A stretch of 5,494 nucleotides of DNA, taken from NCBI GenBank assembly GCA_040512755.1, contig JBEVEP010000332.1, positions 1 through 5,494 on the forward strand. The letters run 5' to 3'. A program made the position numbers and the translations under genes. A model generated the notes under the pieces. The model ran no database searches. It was not told the origin of the DNA and saw only the letters and a program-made list of their open reading frames with translations. Below, piece after piece: positions 1 to 4,937 of the stretch. Positions within the stretch are counted from its first letter, which is position 1. Each line of letters opens with the position of its first letter. This stretch comes from JBEVEP01 sp040512755 (GTDB taxonomy: Bacteria; Pseudomonadota; Alphaproteobacteria; Rhizobiales; Rhizobiaceae).

Positions 1-322
1 GCTCCATGCCCGCAGGCGCGATGTCGATCAGGCGATTGGCGAATTCGAAGACGGCCGGGTGACCCATCTGGAAGGCCGGCGAATAGTCCAGTTCTGCGGC
101 CTGGCGCTGAATCGCCTCGGTGATTTTCGGCCGGCAGTGGCCGGCGTTCACGCACCAGAGTCCTGCTGTGCCATCCAGAACCTTGCGCCCGTCCGTGGTG
201 GTGTAGTGCATGTCCTTCGATGAGACGAACATGCGCGGCGCCTGCTTGTACTGGCGATTCGCGGTGAACGGCATCCAGTACGCACTGAGATCGTTCGGCG
301 CTACTTTCAATCTGTCTGACAT
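1..322 (-). CDS. Omega-amino acid (beta-alanine)--pyruvate aminotransferase, N-terminal part, cut by window edge
   Basis: Reading leftward from the ATG at 322, the frame stays open to the window edge and gives 107 residues of a class III PLP-dependent aminotransferase. It begins MSDRLKVAPNDLSAYWMPFT. The signature WMPFTANRQ lies at residues 16-24 and DGTAGLWCVNAGH at 50-62, followed by a Q-x3-LDY-SPAFQMGHP stretch. These match the beta-alanine:pyruvate transaminase (omega-APT, BauA-like) subgroup as I know it. The PLP lysine and the C-terminal domain lie outside the window. The expected reaction is beta-alanine plus pyruvate to malonate semialdehyde plus L-alanine in the cytosol, which would use the end product of reductive uracil degradation. 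It is divergent from rutR, and a RutR-type operator lies 78 bases upstream. A purine-rich stretch (AAAGGGAAAG) about 7 bases before the ATG may serve as ribosome binding site. Other omega-amino acid or diamine substrates cannot be excluded from the N-terminus alone. Confidence 0.9.
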   Translation of the reverse strand, partial: MSDRLKVAPNDLSAYWMPFTANRQYKQAPRMFVSSKDMHYTTTDGRKVLDGTAGLWCVNAGHCRPKITEAIQRQAAELDYSPAFQMGHPAVFEFANRLIDIAPAGME

Positions 323-385
323 GACCAAGCTTTCCCTTTTACCCCTGTTTCAATGCGGCCAACGCTTGGTCTTTCGAGCGCAACT

Positions 386-415
386 ATGCTACGCAAATTT
401 TGACCGATTGGACAA
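386..415 (-). promoter_or_regulatory. Possible promoter of the aminotransferase gene overlapping the operator
   Basis: On the minus strand, TTGTCC (415-410) and TAGCAT (391-386) are 18 bases apart and could be -35 and -10 elements. Transcription would start near 379 and leave a leader of roughly 57 bases. The -35 element falls inside the operator-like palindrome at 400-415, which is the arrangement expected for repression by steric block. The match to the sigma-70 consensus is partial (4 of 6 in each box), so this is an inference. Confidence 0.35.
400..415. promoter_or_regulatory. RutR-type operator between the aminotransferase gene and rutR
   Basis: TTGACCGATTGGACAA is a near-palindrome that agrees with the E. 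coli RutR consensus TTGACCAnnTGGTCAA at 12 of the 14 specified positions. Only position 7 (G for A) and position 13 (A for T) differ. It lies in the divergent intergenic region directly next to a gene encoding a RutR-like protein, 78 bases from the aminotransferase ATG and 127 bases from the rutR ATG. The core TTTGACCGATTG is repeated exactly upstream of preT. Likely role: uracil- or thymine-relieved repression of the aminotransferase and perhaps of rutR itself. Confidence 0.75.
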
Positions 416-423
416 ACGTTAGC

Positions 424-440
424 ACCGCCACGAAGGCGGT
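424..440. repeat. Short perfect hairpin between operator and rutR
   Basis: ACCGCC (424-429) and GGCGGT (435-440) form a 6-bp GC-rich stem with a 5-base loop, ACGAA. No U-run follows on either strand, so it is not a typical intrinsic terminator. It begins 8 bases downstream of the operator on the rutR side. It may be chance in GC-rich DNA. Confidence 0.3.
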
Positions 441-498
441 CAAGGGAATAGTAGGGGAAATGACCCCGCCGAATCGCGCTCCACAAGGCAATAAAAAC

Positions 499-519
499 TG
501 GTCCAGACGATTGGTCCAG
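499..519 (+). repeat. Tandem TGGTCCAG direct repeat upstream of rutR
   Basis: TGGTCCAG occurs at 499-506 and again at 512-519, with a 13-base period. The second copy is preceded by CGAT, so CGATTGG is shared with the operator at 400-415. TGGTC is also the core of the right half-site of the RutR consensus. The pair ends 23 bases before the rutR ATG, where an autoregulatory half-site could lie. As a full 16-base operator it scores poorly (about 7 of 14 positions). Confidence 0.3.
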
Positions 520-542
520 CGCCGCCTGTCGGTTGCCGGCTC

Positions 543-1196
543 ATGGTGGGCGGCGTGACGATGGAGACAGCTGCGCCACGCCGCCGCACGCGCATCCAGC
601 AGGAGAAGCGCGAGCTCATCCTGGAAGCCGCGCTCGAGGTGTTTTCCGCGAATGGTTTCCGCGGCTCGACGATCGACCAGATCGCGGAGGCCGCGGGTAT
701 GTCGAAGCCCAACCTCCTCTACTATTTCCGTCGCAAGGAAGATATCCACACGACCTTGATGCAGCGGCTGCTCGACACCTGGCTCGCTCCGCTTCGCGAA
801 CTGGACGATATCGGCGATCCGCTGACGGAACTGCGCAGCTACATCCGCCGGAAACTCGAAATGGCGCGCGACTACCCGCGCGAAAGCCGCCTGTTCGCCA
901 ACGAAATCCTTCAAGGCGCGCCACGGATCATGCCGTTGATCGAGGGCGAGTTGAAAAGTCTTGTCGAGGAAAAGGTCGAGGTCATCAAGGGCTGGATGCG
1001 CGCCGGCAAGATCGCTGAAACCGACCCTTGGCATCTGATCTTCTCGATCTGGGCGACGACGCAGCACTATGCTGATTTCGACGTCCAGGTGCGGGCCGTG
1101 CTTGGTACCGACCGCGGCGGAGAAGGCCGCTTCGAAGACGCGGCGCGCTTCCTGGAGCACCTCTACCTTCAGGGCTTACGCGTCCGGCAAGGTTAG
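543..1196 (+). CDS. rutR: RutR-like TetR-family pyrimidine-responsive regulator
   Basis: A 217-residue TetR-family repressor, close in length to E. coli RutR (212). The N-terminal DNA-binding domain covers about residues 20-68, with the helix-turn-helix TIDQIAEAAGMSKPNLLYYF at 43-62. The ligand domain carries LDTWLAPL (77-84), YIRRKLEMARDYPRESRLF (100-118) and IWATTQHYADF (169-179). All of these align with E. coli RutR as I recall it. W80, W170 and Q174 correspond to RutR W77, W167 and Q171 in the uracil pocket. In E. coli, RutR releases DNA on binding uracil or thymine. Here the neighbours belong to the reductive pathway, so it probably controls that route. A RutR-type site lies upstream. 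The start is uncertain: ATG 543 lacks a clear Shine-Dalgarno, and ATG 561 (MET-AAP) is an alternative that would give 211 residues. It is divergent from the aminotransferase and 108 bases ahead of the EthD gene. Confidence 0.9.
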   Translation: MVGGVTMETAAPRRRTRIQQEKRELILEAALEVFSANGFRGSTIDQIAEAAGMSKPNLLYYFRRKEDIHTTLMQRLLDTWLAPLRELDDIGDPLTELRSYIRRKLEMARDYPRESRLFANEILQGAPRIMPLIEGELKSLVEEKVEVIKGWMRAGKIAETDPWHLIFSIWATTQHYADFDVQVRAVLGTDRGGEGRFEDAARFLEHLYLQGLRVRQG

Positions 1197-1304
1197 TGGC
1201 TGTAGCCTTCGCACAATTCTTTGGGGCTTGCGCCGTCACAAAGCCGGCAGCACTATGAGTCAGGGCACGAGACGCGGGCTTCAAGGCCGCGCGGAGAGGA
1301 TATT

Positions 1305-1613
1305 ATGGCCAGACTTCTCGCCCTTTACAAAACGCCGAAGGATCGCAACGCCTTTGACAGCTACTATTTCTCGACACATGTGCCATTGGCGAAAAAGATC
1401 CCCGGATTGCGAAAATATGAAGTGAGCACTGGCGGAACCTTTGGTCCCAGTGGGCCATCGGACATCCATTTGGTGGCAACGCTTCATTTCGACTCTATCG
1501 AGGCCATCAAATCAGGTCTGTCGTCATCCGACGGGCAGGCTGCCGCCGCCGATCTTGGCAACTTCGCCGACGGCGGCGTGGATCTGGTCTTCTTCGATAC
1601 GAAGGACGTTTAG
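1305..1613 (+). CDS. EthD-family small protein (dimeric alpha-beta barrel fold)
   Basis: A 102-residue protein beginning MARLLALYKTPKD, with DSYYFSTHVPLAKKIPGLRKYEV at about 18-40 and a C-terminal stretch with AAADLGNFADGGVDLVFFDT. This is the usual pattern of the EthD family: a beta strand, then a helix with the conserved FxxxHVPLAxxxPGL segment, then strands of a ferredoxin-like fold that pairs as a dimer. H25 is the family histidine. EthD was named from the fuel-ether (ETBE) degradation cluster. Most homologues have no defined reaction, so no substrate is proposed. The start at 1305 is preferred over the in-frame ATG at 1221 because GGAGAGGA (1293-1300) is a strong ribosome binding site 4 bases upstream and the extra 28 residues look non-coding. 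It follows rutR on the same strand after 108 bases and converges with preA. Whether it belongs to pyrimidine breakdown is open. Confidence 0.85.
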   Translation: MARLLALYKTPKDRNAFDSYYFSTHVPLAKKIPGLRKYEVSTGGTFGPSGPSDIHLVATLHFDSIEAIKSGLSSSDGQAAAADLGNFADGGVDLVFFDTKDV

Positions 1614-1641
1614 GACTCTGTTTCCCTCCAGTCGCAATACT

Positions 1642-1686
1642 TCCACCCCGCGAGAGGTGGACGCGATAGAGGTCAAAGCGTCCACC
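1642..1686. repeat. Competing inverted repeats after the EthD gene
   Basis: TCCACC (1642-1647) pairs with GGTGGA (1656-1661) across an 8-base loop. The second arm, extended to GGTGGACGC (1656-1664), also pairs perfectly with GCGTCCACC (1678-1686) across 13 bases. The two stems share an arm, so only one can form at a time. The position, 28 bases after the EthD stop, suits transcript 3'-end formation or stabilisation. The same dyads would be read in the opposite direction by transcripts that run past preA. Confidence 0.5.
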
Positions 1687-1775
1687 ATTCTTTCGAGAGA
1701 CGAATGGGACCTGCTCAGCTCACGGTAACGCTATTCCCGTTGCGCCGGCAGGGAAATTCACAACTGGTTATCGCG

Positions 1776-1796
1776 GGCCACACCAAGGGCGTGGCC
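1776..1796. terminator. Weak hairpin downstream of preA
   Basis: GGCCAC (1776-1781) and GTGGCC (1791-1796) give a 6-bp GC stem with a 9-base loop, beginning 20 bases past the preA stop on the minus strand. No U-run follows, so intrinsic termination is doubtful. At most it would protect a 3' end or help factor-dependent termination. Confidence 0.25.
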
Positions 1797-1816
1797 AACG
1801 CCGATGCGCGACCGCC

Positions 1817-3130
1817 CTACTCCGCCGCCACCTTCGCCATCGGATTGTTCGGATGCGTGGTCCAGTTGGCGTAGTTGGGCGATACCGGCTGGCCAGTGCG
1901 TTTGTCGATGACGCCGGCCGCCAGCGGCTCCATCGTGATGCAGCCTTCGACCGGGCAGACATTGACGCAGAGATTGCAGCCGACGCATTCCTCCTCGATC
2001 ACCTCGAAATGGCGTACACCATCGACCACGTTGGTGATCGCCTGGTGCGACGTGTCCTCGCAGACGATGTGGCAACGGCCGCATTTGATGCACGCATCCT
2101 GGTCGATGCGCGCCTTTGCGATGTAGTTGAGGTTGAGGTACTGCCAATCTGTAACGTTCGGCGTTGCGCGTCCGACAATGTCGTCGAGCGTCGCGTGACC
2201 TTTCACGTCCATCCAGTTCTTCAGCCCTTCGATCATCTCCTGGACGATCTTGAAGCCATAGGTCATCGCCGCCGTGCAGACCTGGACGTTGCCGGCGCCT
2301 AACGCCATGAACTCCGCCGCGTCACGCCACGTGGTAATGCCGCCGATCCCGGAGATCGGCAGGCCGCGGGTTTCGGGATCGCGAGCGATTTCGGCCACCA
2401 TATTGAGCGCAATCGGTTTCACCGCCGGTCCACAATAGCCGCCATGCGATCCCTTGCCGTCGATCGTCGGCTCGGGCGCGAAGCTATCGAGATCGACCGC
2501 GGTGATGGAGTTGATCGTGTTGATCAGCGACACCGCATCGGTGCCACCTGCGAGCGCGGCCCGCGCCGGCTTGCGGACATCGGTGATGTTGGGCGTCAGC
2601 TTGGTAATGACAGGCATGCGCGTGTTCGCCTTGCACCAGCGCACCACCATTTCGATATATTCCGGAACCTGGCCCACCGCCGATCCCATGCCGCGTTCCG
2701 ACATCCCATGCGGACAGCCGAAATTGAGCTCGATTCCGTCGGCCTCCGTTTCCTCCACGAGGGGCAGGATCGCCTTCCACGCATCCTCGACGCATGGCAC
2801 CATCAGCGACACGACGACCGCCCGGTCCGGCCAATCTTTCTTGACCTGCTTGATTTCGCGCAGATTGACGAACAAGTCGCGGTCGGTGATCAGTTCGATG
2901 TTGTTGAAGCCGAGAAGCCGACGGTCGGCACCCCAGATCGCGCCGTAACGCGGGCCGTTCACATTAACGACGGGTGGACCTTCCTCACCCAGGGTCTTCC
3001 AGACGACACCGCCCCAGCCGGCCCTGAAGGCGCGAATGACATTGTAGGCCTTATCAGTCGGCGGCGCGGAGGCGAGCCAGAACGGATTTGGCGACTTGAT
3101 GCCGACGAAATTATTGCGAATGTCTGCCAT
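1817..3130 (-). CDS. preA: NAD(P)-dependent dihydropyrimidine dehydrogenase, PreA (pyrimidine-reducing) subunit
   Basis: A 437-residue protein equivalent to the C-terminal part of mammalian dihydropyrimidine dehydrogenase (DPD) and to E. coli PreA (411). It reduces uracil or thymine to the 5,6-dihydro form in the cytosol, in complex with PreT. Residues 1 to about 310 form an FMN-binding TIM barrel of the dihydroorotate dehydrogenase type. The active-site loop ELNFGCPHGMSERGMG lies at 134-149. By alignment from memory, C139 matches the DPD catalytic cysteine C671, N136 matches N668, and the N204-T205 pair matches N736-T737. K177 sits in the KLTPN strand. The C-terminus carries two [4Fe-4S] motifs, CIKCGRCHIVC (347-357) and CVGCNLCVNVCP (382-393). 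The start at 3130 is chosen over 3181 because GAGGGAG sits 8 bases upstream and MADIRNNFVG is the usual family start. It lies 272 bases after preT on the same strand, with a repeat doublet between them. All key residues are present. Confidence 0.95.
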   Translation of the reverse strand: MADIRNNFVGIKSPNPFWLASAPPTDKAYNVIRAFRAGWGGVVWKTLGEEGPPVVNVNGPRYGAIWGADRRLLGFNNIELITDRDLFVNLREIKQVKKDWPDRAVVVSLMVPCVEDAWKAILPLVEETEADGIELNFGCPHGMSERGMGSAVGQVPEYIEMVVRWCKANTRMPVITKLTPNITDVRKPARAALAGGTDAVSLINTINSITAVDLDSFAPEPTIDGKGSHGGYCGPAVKPIALNMVAEIARDPETRGLPISGIGGITTWRDAAEFMALGAGNVQVCTAAMTYGFKIVQEMIEGLKNWMDVKGHATLDDIVGRATPNVTDWQYLNLNYIAKARIDQDACIKCGRCHIVCEDTSHQAITNVVDGVRHFEVIEEECVGCNLCVNVCPVEGCITMEPLAAGVIDKRTGQPVSPNYANWTTHPNNPMAKVAAE

Positions 3131-3219
3131 GGGTACGTCTCCCTCAGGCGAAAGCGGGTTTAGCGCCAAAAGATTCAGCAAAGTTACTCGGAGGCGGGAG
3201 CGAGGGGCACTCTACGTTG

Positions 3220-3264
3220 CCCCCCTCTGTCCAGCCGGACATTTCCCCCTCAAGGGGGGAGATC
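3220..3264 (+). repeat. Palindromic intergenic repeat, copy A
   Basis: A 45-base element that begins with six C, has two consecutive hairpins and ends in GATC. The first hairpin is GTCC-AGCC-GGAC. The second is a 9-bp stem around TTCCCCC-TCAAG-GGGGGA and contains one T-G wobble. It matches copy B at 41 of 45 positions in inverted orientation. Elements of this look, C-rich head followed by CTCCCCCTCAAGGGGGGAG, are recalled from intergenic regions of many Hyphomicrobiales genomes. I cannot assign a family name from sequence alone. Confidence 0.8.
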
Positions 3265-3328
3265 AGCGGTCGGGACAGCTTTCGCCAATCGCCGACGTCG
3301 CAGGACAAACGGCAACGCCGAGGCAACC

Positions 3329-3373
3329 GATCTCCCCCCTTGAGGGGGAGATGGCCGGCAGGCCAGAGGGGGG
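3329..3373 (-). repeat. Palindromic intergenic repeat, copy B (inverted)
   Basis: This is the reverse-complement partner of copy A, with the GATC ends of the two copies facing each other across 64 bases. Read on the minus strand, the first hairpin is GGCC-TGCC-GGCC and the second is a fully paired 9-bp stem ATCTCCCCC/GGGGGAGAT. Two of the four differences from copy A (positions 11 and 20 of the element) form a compensating pair, T-A in A and G-C in B. A third difference, at position 24, is a wobble-to-Watson-Crick change, and the fourth lies in the loop. Confidence 0.8.
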
Positions 3374-3402
3374 TGTTTCGAGTCGACGGCATGAACAACG
3401 CC

Positions 3403-4755
3403 CTACCCCATCAACGCCCTGTGCATGCTTTCAGCGGCGTCGCGCCCCTGCGCCACCGCCGAAACGGTCAGATCGTCGCCGCCGAGAATGCAGTCGCCCC
3501 CCGCCCAGACCTTGGCGAGCGACGTGCGACCCTCGTCGTCGACCACGATGCGGCCGTTCTTCATAGCAATGGAGGCGCCACTGCCGTTCAACGCAACCGG
3601 CTCGAAAGTCTGGCCAATCGCCTTAAAAACCTGATCCGCCTCGATGTGCAGCGTCTCGCCAGTGCCGACGAGCTTGCCGTTCTGCAGCTTCGTGTATTCG
3701 AGTTCGATACCGGCCACGTTGCCGGACTGGACGACAACCCGCCTGGGCTGCAGCCAATGGCGGATCACGACACCCTTGGATGTCGCCAGTTCCTGCTCGA
3801 ATTCGGACGCGTTCATCTGCTCCTTGCCGCGGCGATAGCAGATCGTCACTTCCTCGGAGCCGAGCAGTTTGGACTGCACCGCGGCATCGATCGCCGTCAT
3901 GCCGCCGCCAATCACGACCACGCGGCGGCCGACAGCAAGCGCGGACAGGTCGGAAGATTGACGAAGCTCAGCGATGAACTCGACAGCATTCTCCACACCG
4001 TCGCTCTCCTCGCCCTCCGCGTTCAGCGCATTGACACCGGCAAGGCCAAGCCCGAGGAACACCGCGTCATAGCCAGCAATAAGCTCCGAAAGCGCGTAGT
4101 CGCGCCCGAGCATCTTGCCGTTGACGATCGAAATGCCGCCGATCGCGGTGACATAGTCCACCTCGGCCTGGGCAAAGCCATCCGTGCTCTTGTACGCGGC
4201 GATGCCATATTCGTTCAGCCCCCCGGCCTTCGGCCGCGCATCGAACACGGTCACATCATGACCATAGCGCGCGAGCCGGTGCGCGGCGGCCAAACCCGCT
4301 GGCCCGGCCCCAACGACCGCCACTTTCCTGCCGGTCGACGCTGCGCGATCGTAAAACTGCTTGTTGGCGGCCATCGCTGTATCGGTGGCGTAGCGCTGCA
4401 GGCGGCCGATCTGCACGGGCTTGCCCTCCGCCACTTCGCGAACGCAAACCTCTTCGCAGAGCGTCTCTGTCGGGCAGACACGGGCGCACATGCCACCGAG
4501 GATGTTCTGGTCGAAGATCGTCTTGGCCGATCCTATCGGATTGCCCGTGGCGATCTGCCGGATGAACATGGGGATGTCGATCGACGTCGGGCAGGCCTGC
4601 ATGCAGGGCGCGTCGTAGCAGAAATAGCAGCGGTCGGCCTCGACCAGCGCTTCATGATGGTCGAGCGGCGGGTGCAGGTCGGCAAAATTCTCGGTGTACT
4701 GAGCAGGAGCAAGCCGCTTGCCGGCTATGCCGTCCTTGAACTGACCTTCGGCCAT
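3403..4755 (-). CDS. preT: NAD(P)-dependent dihydropyrimidine dehydrogenase, PreT (electron-input) subunit
   Basis: A 450-residue flavoprotein equivalent to the N-terminal part of mammalian DPD and to E. coli PreT (412). It takes electrons from NAD(P)H through FAD and passes them via iron-sulfur clusters to PreA. The N-terminal cluster domain shows CYFCYDAPCMQACP at 43-56 (C43, C46, C51, C55), then C94, C100, C104 and Q120. The spacing equals that of DPD C79/C82/C87/C91 and C130/C136/C140/Q156, including the glutamine ligand. The FAD Rossmann motif VVGAGPAGLAAA starts at 147. The second, pyridine-nucleotide Rossmann fold is at about 279-310 (VVVIGGGMTAIDAA, then YRRG). The C-terminal FAD segment WAGGDCILGG is at 417-426. 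The ATG at 4755 follows GGGGAA by 5 bases. GltD (glutamate synthase small subunit) is the main look-alike, but the neighbouring preA and the Q120 ligand favour PreT. Its own leader carries an operator-like site and a hairpin over the ribosome binding site. Confidence 0.95.
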   Translation of the reverse strand: MAEGQFKDGIAGKRLAPAQYTENFADLHPPLDHHEALVEADRCYFCYDAPCMQACPTSIDIPMFIRQIATGNPIGSAKTIFDQNILGGMCARVCPTETLCEEVCVREVAEGKPVQIGRLQRYATDTAMAANKQFYDRAASTGRKVAVVGAGPAGLAAAHRLARYGHDVTVFDARPKAGGLNEYGIAAYKSTDGFAQAEVDYVTAIGGISIVNGKMLGRDYALSELIAGYDAVFLGLGLAGVNALNAEGEESDGVENAVEFIAELRQSSDLSALAVGRRVVVIGGGMTAIDAAVQSKLLGSEEVTICYRRGKEQMNASEFEQELATSKGVVIRHWLQPRRVVVQSGNVAGIELEYTKLQNGKLVGTGETLHIEADQVFKAIGQTFEPVALNGSGASIAMKNGRIVVDDEGRTSLAKVWAGGDCILGGDDLTVSAVAQGRDAAESMHRALMG

Positions 4756-4760
4756 TCCAG

Positions 4761-4787
4761 TTCCCCATTTTTTATCGTTTTGGGGAA
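4761..4787 (-). promoter_or_regulatory. Leader hairpin that encloses the preT Shine-Dalgarno
   Basis: TTCCCCA (4761-4767 on the plus strand) and TGGGGAA (4781-4787) form a perfect 7-bp inverted repeat with a 13-base A/U-rich loop. In the preT transcript, the 3' arm is UGGGGAA. This contains the only good ribosome binding site (GGGGAA) and ends 5 bases before the start codon. The folded form would hide the site, so translation of preT could be modulated. The stem is short, so the effect may be mild. Confidence 0.45.
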
Positions 4788-4806
4788 GGCTAGCACAGTT
4801 TCTTTT

Positions 4807-4822
4807 TTTATCAATCGGTCAA
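4807..4822 (-). promoter_or_regulatory. RutR-type operator upstream of preT
   Basis: On the minus strand, TTGACCGATTGATAAA agrees with the E. coli RutR consensus at 11 of 14 specified positions. The left half-site is intact and the right half is degenerate. The core TTTGACCGATTG (4823-4812) is identical over 12 bases to the site between the aminotransferase gene and rutR. The site ends 51 bases before the preT ATG. This suggests that preT and preA are controlled by the nearby RutR-like protein. Confidence 0.7.
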
Positions 4823-4854
4823 ATTTTGAGTTGAGCGACAGTTGTTCAAGTCAA
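4823..4854 (-). promoter_or_regulatory. Possible promoter region of preT
   Basis: Minus-strand TTGACT (4854-4849) and an A/T-rich CAAAAT (4828-4823) lie just upstream of the operator core. The spacing is 20 bases, longer than the ideal 17, and a neighbouring TTGAAC (4849-4844) gives 15. Neither pair is good, so the promoter is placed here mainly because the segment is AT-rich and adjoins the operator. Confidence 0.2.
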
Positions 4855-4879
4855 AACATGACTAAAGAAATCATGTTTT
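4853..4879. repeat. AT-rich 9-bp perfect dyad between the ABC gene and preT
   Basis: AAAACATGA (4853-4861) and TCATGTTTT (4871-4879) are perfect inverted copies around the 9-base spacer CTAAAGAAA. The dyad lies 58 bases past the ABC ATPase stop and 97 bases upstream of the preT ATG, directly ahead of the putative preT promoter. The stem is too AT-rich for a normal intrinsic terminator, although one arm ends in a T-run. It fits better as a binding site for a dimeric regulator other than RutR. Confidence 0.45.
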
Positions 4880-4937
4880 TATGTTCACTGCCGCATTGTG
4901 CCGGATGTCCTCGCTCGTACAAGCGAAGCGACAACGG

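Larger units (their letters stand above)
1614..1816. other. Convergent non-coding gap between the EthD gene and preA
   Basis: This 203-base stretch separates two converging genes. It holds three overlapping inverted-repeat arms (1642-1686) and a weaker GGCCAC/GTGGCC hairpin (1776-1781 with 1791-1796). No stem is followed by a clear U-run on either strand, so there is no textbook intrinsic terminator. The plus-strand frame open to 1728 runs through from inside the EthD gene and lacks any recognisable domain. I see no gene here. Confidence 0.6.
3131..3402. other. Non-coding spacer between preT and preA carrying a repeat doublet
   Basis: Subunits of one enzyme are usually encoded a few bases apart, but here 272 bases separate them. 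The middle 154 bases (3220-3373) are a head-to-head repeat pair. The flanks (3131-3219 and 3374-3402) hold the preA ribosome binding site and little else. Short open frames in the repeat, giving peptides with SPSRGEI or PLKGG, are products of the repeat and not genes. I see no convincing internal promoter, so preA may be co-transcribed with preT through this structured spacer. Confidence 0.6.

Noticed and set aside
210..422. Plus-strand 70-residue frame over the aminotransferase start and operator
   Set aside because: It overlaps the conserved N-terminus of the aminotransferase on the other strand and crosses the control region; no ribosome binding site or motif supports it.
384..1160. Minus-strand open frame of 258 residues
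   Set aside because: It is antisense to rutR, has no recognisable domain, and would cover the operator region.
1228..1256. Promoter-like TTGCGC and CACTAT ahead of the EthD gene
   Set aside because: The spacing is 17 bases, but each box matches only about half of the consensus, which is no better than chance in this region.
1221..1304. Upstream ATG (1221) as start of the EthD gene
   Set aside because: The 28 added residues look like translated leader, and the strong GGAGAGGA site points to the ATG at 1305.
1671..1676. Isolated GGTCAA half-site in the gap after the EthD gene
   Set aside because: There is no second half-site and it is not in front of any gene, so it is most likely a chance match to the RutR half-site.
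1441..1728. 95-residue frame running from inside the EthD gene into the gap
   Set aside because: It begins inside the EthD gene in another frame and shows no domain; the tail outside the gene is too short to support a remnant gene.
2444..3163. Plus-strand open frames over preA (239 and 164 residues, also 1853-2302)
   Set aside because: These are antisense shadows of the well-supported preA gene with no family signature.
3131..3181. Upstream ATG (3181) as start of preA
   Set aside because: The extra 17 residues are not family-like, whereas the ATG at 3130 has a GAGGGAG ribosome binding site and the usual MADI start.
3144..3398. Minus-strand 84-residue frame in the preT-preA spacer
   Set aside because: It is generated by the palindromic repeats; PLKGG-type peptides of this sort are typical of the repeat rather than of a protein.
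4880..4937. Sigma-54 type promoter (GG-N10-GC) behind the ABC gene
   Set aside because: The nearest candidate, GGCACAATGCGGCA on the minus strand, has the wrong spacing (GC after 9 bases, not 10).
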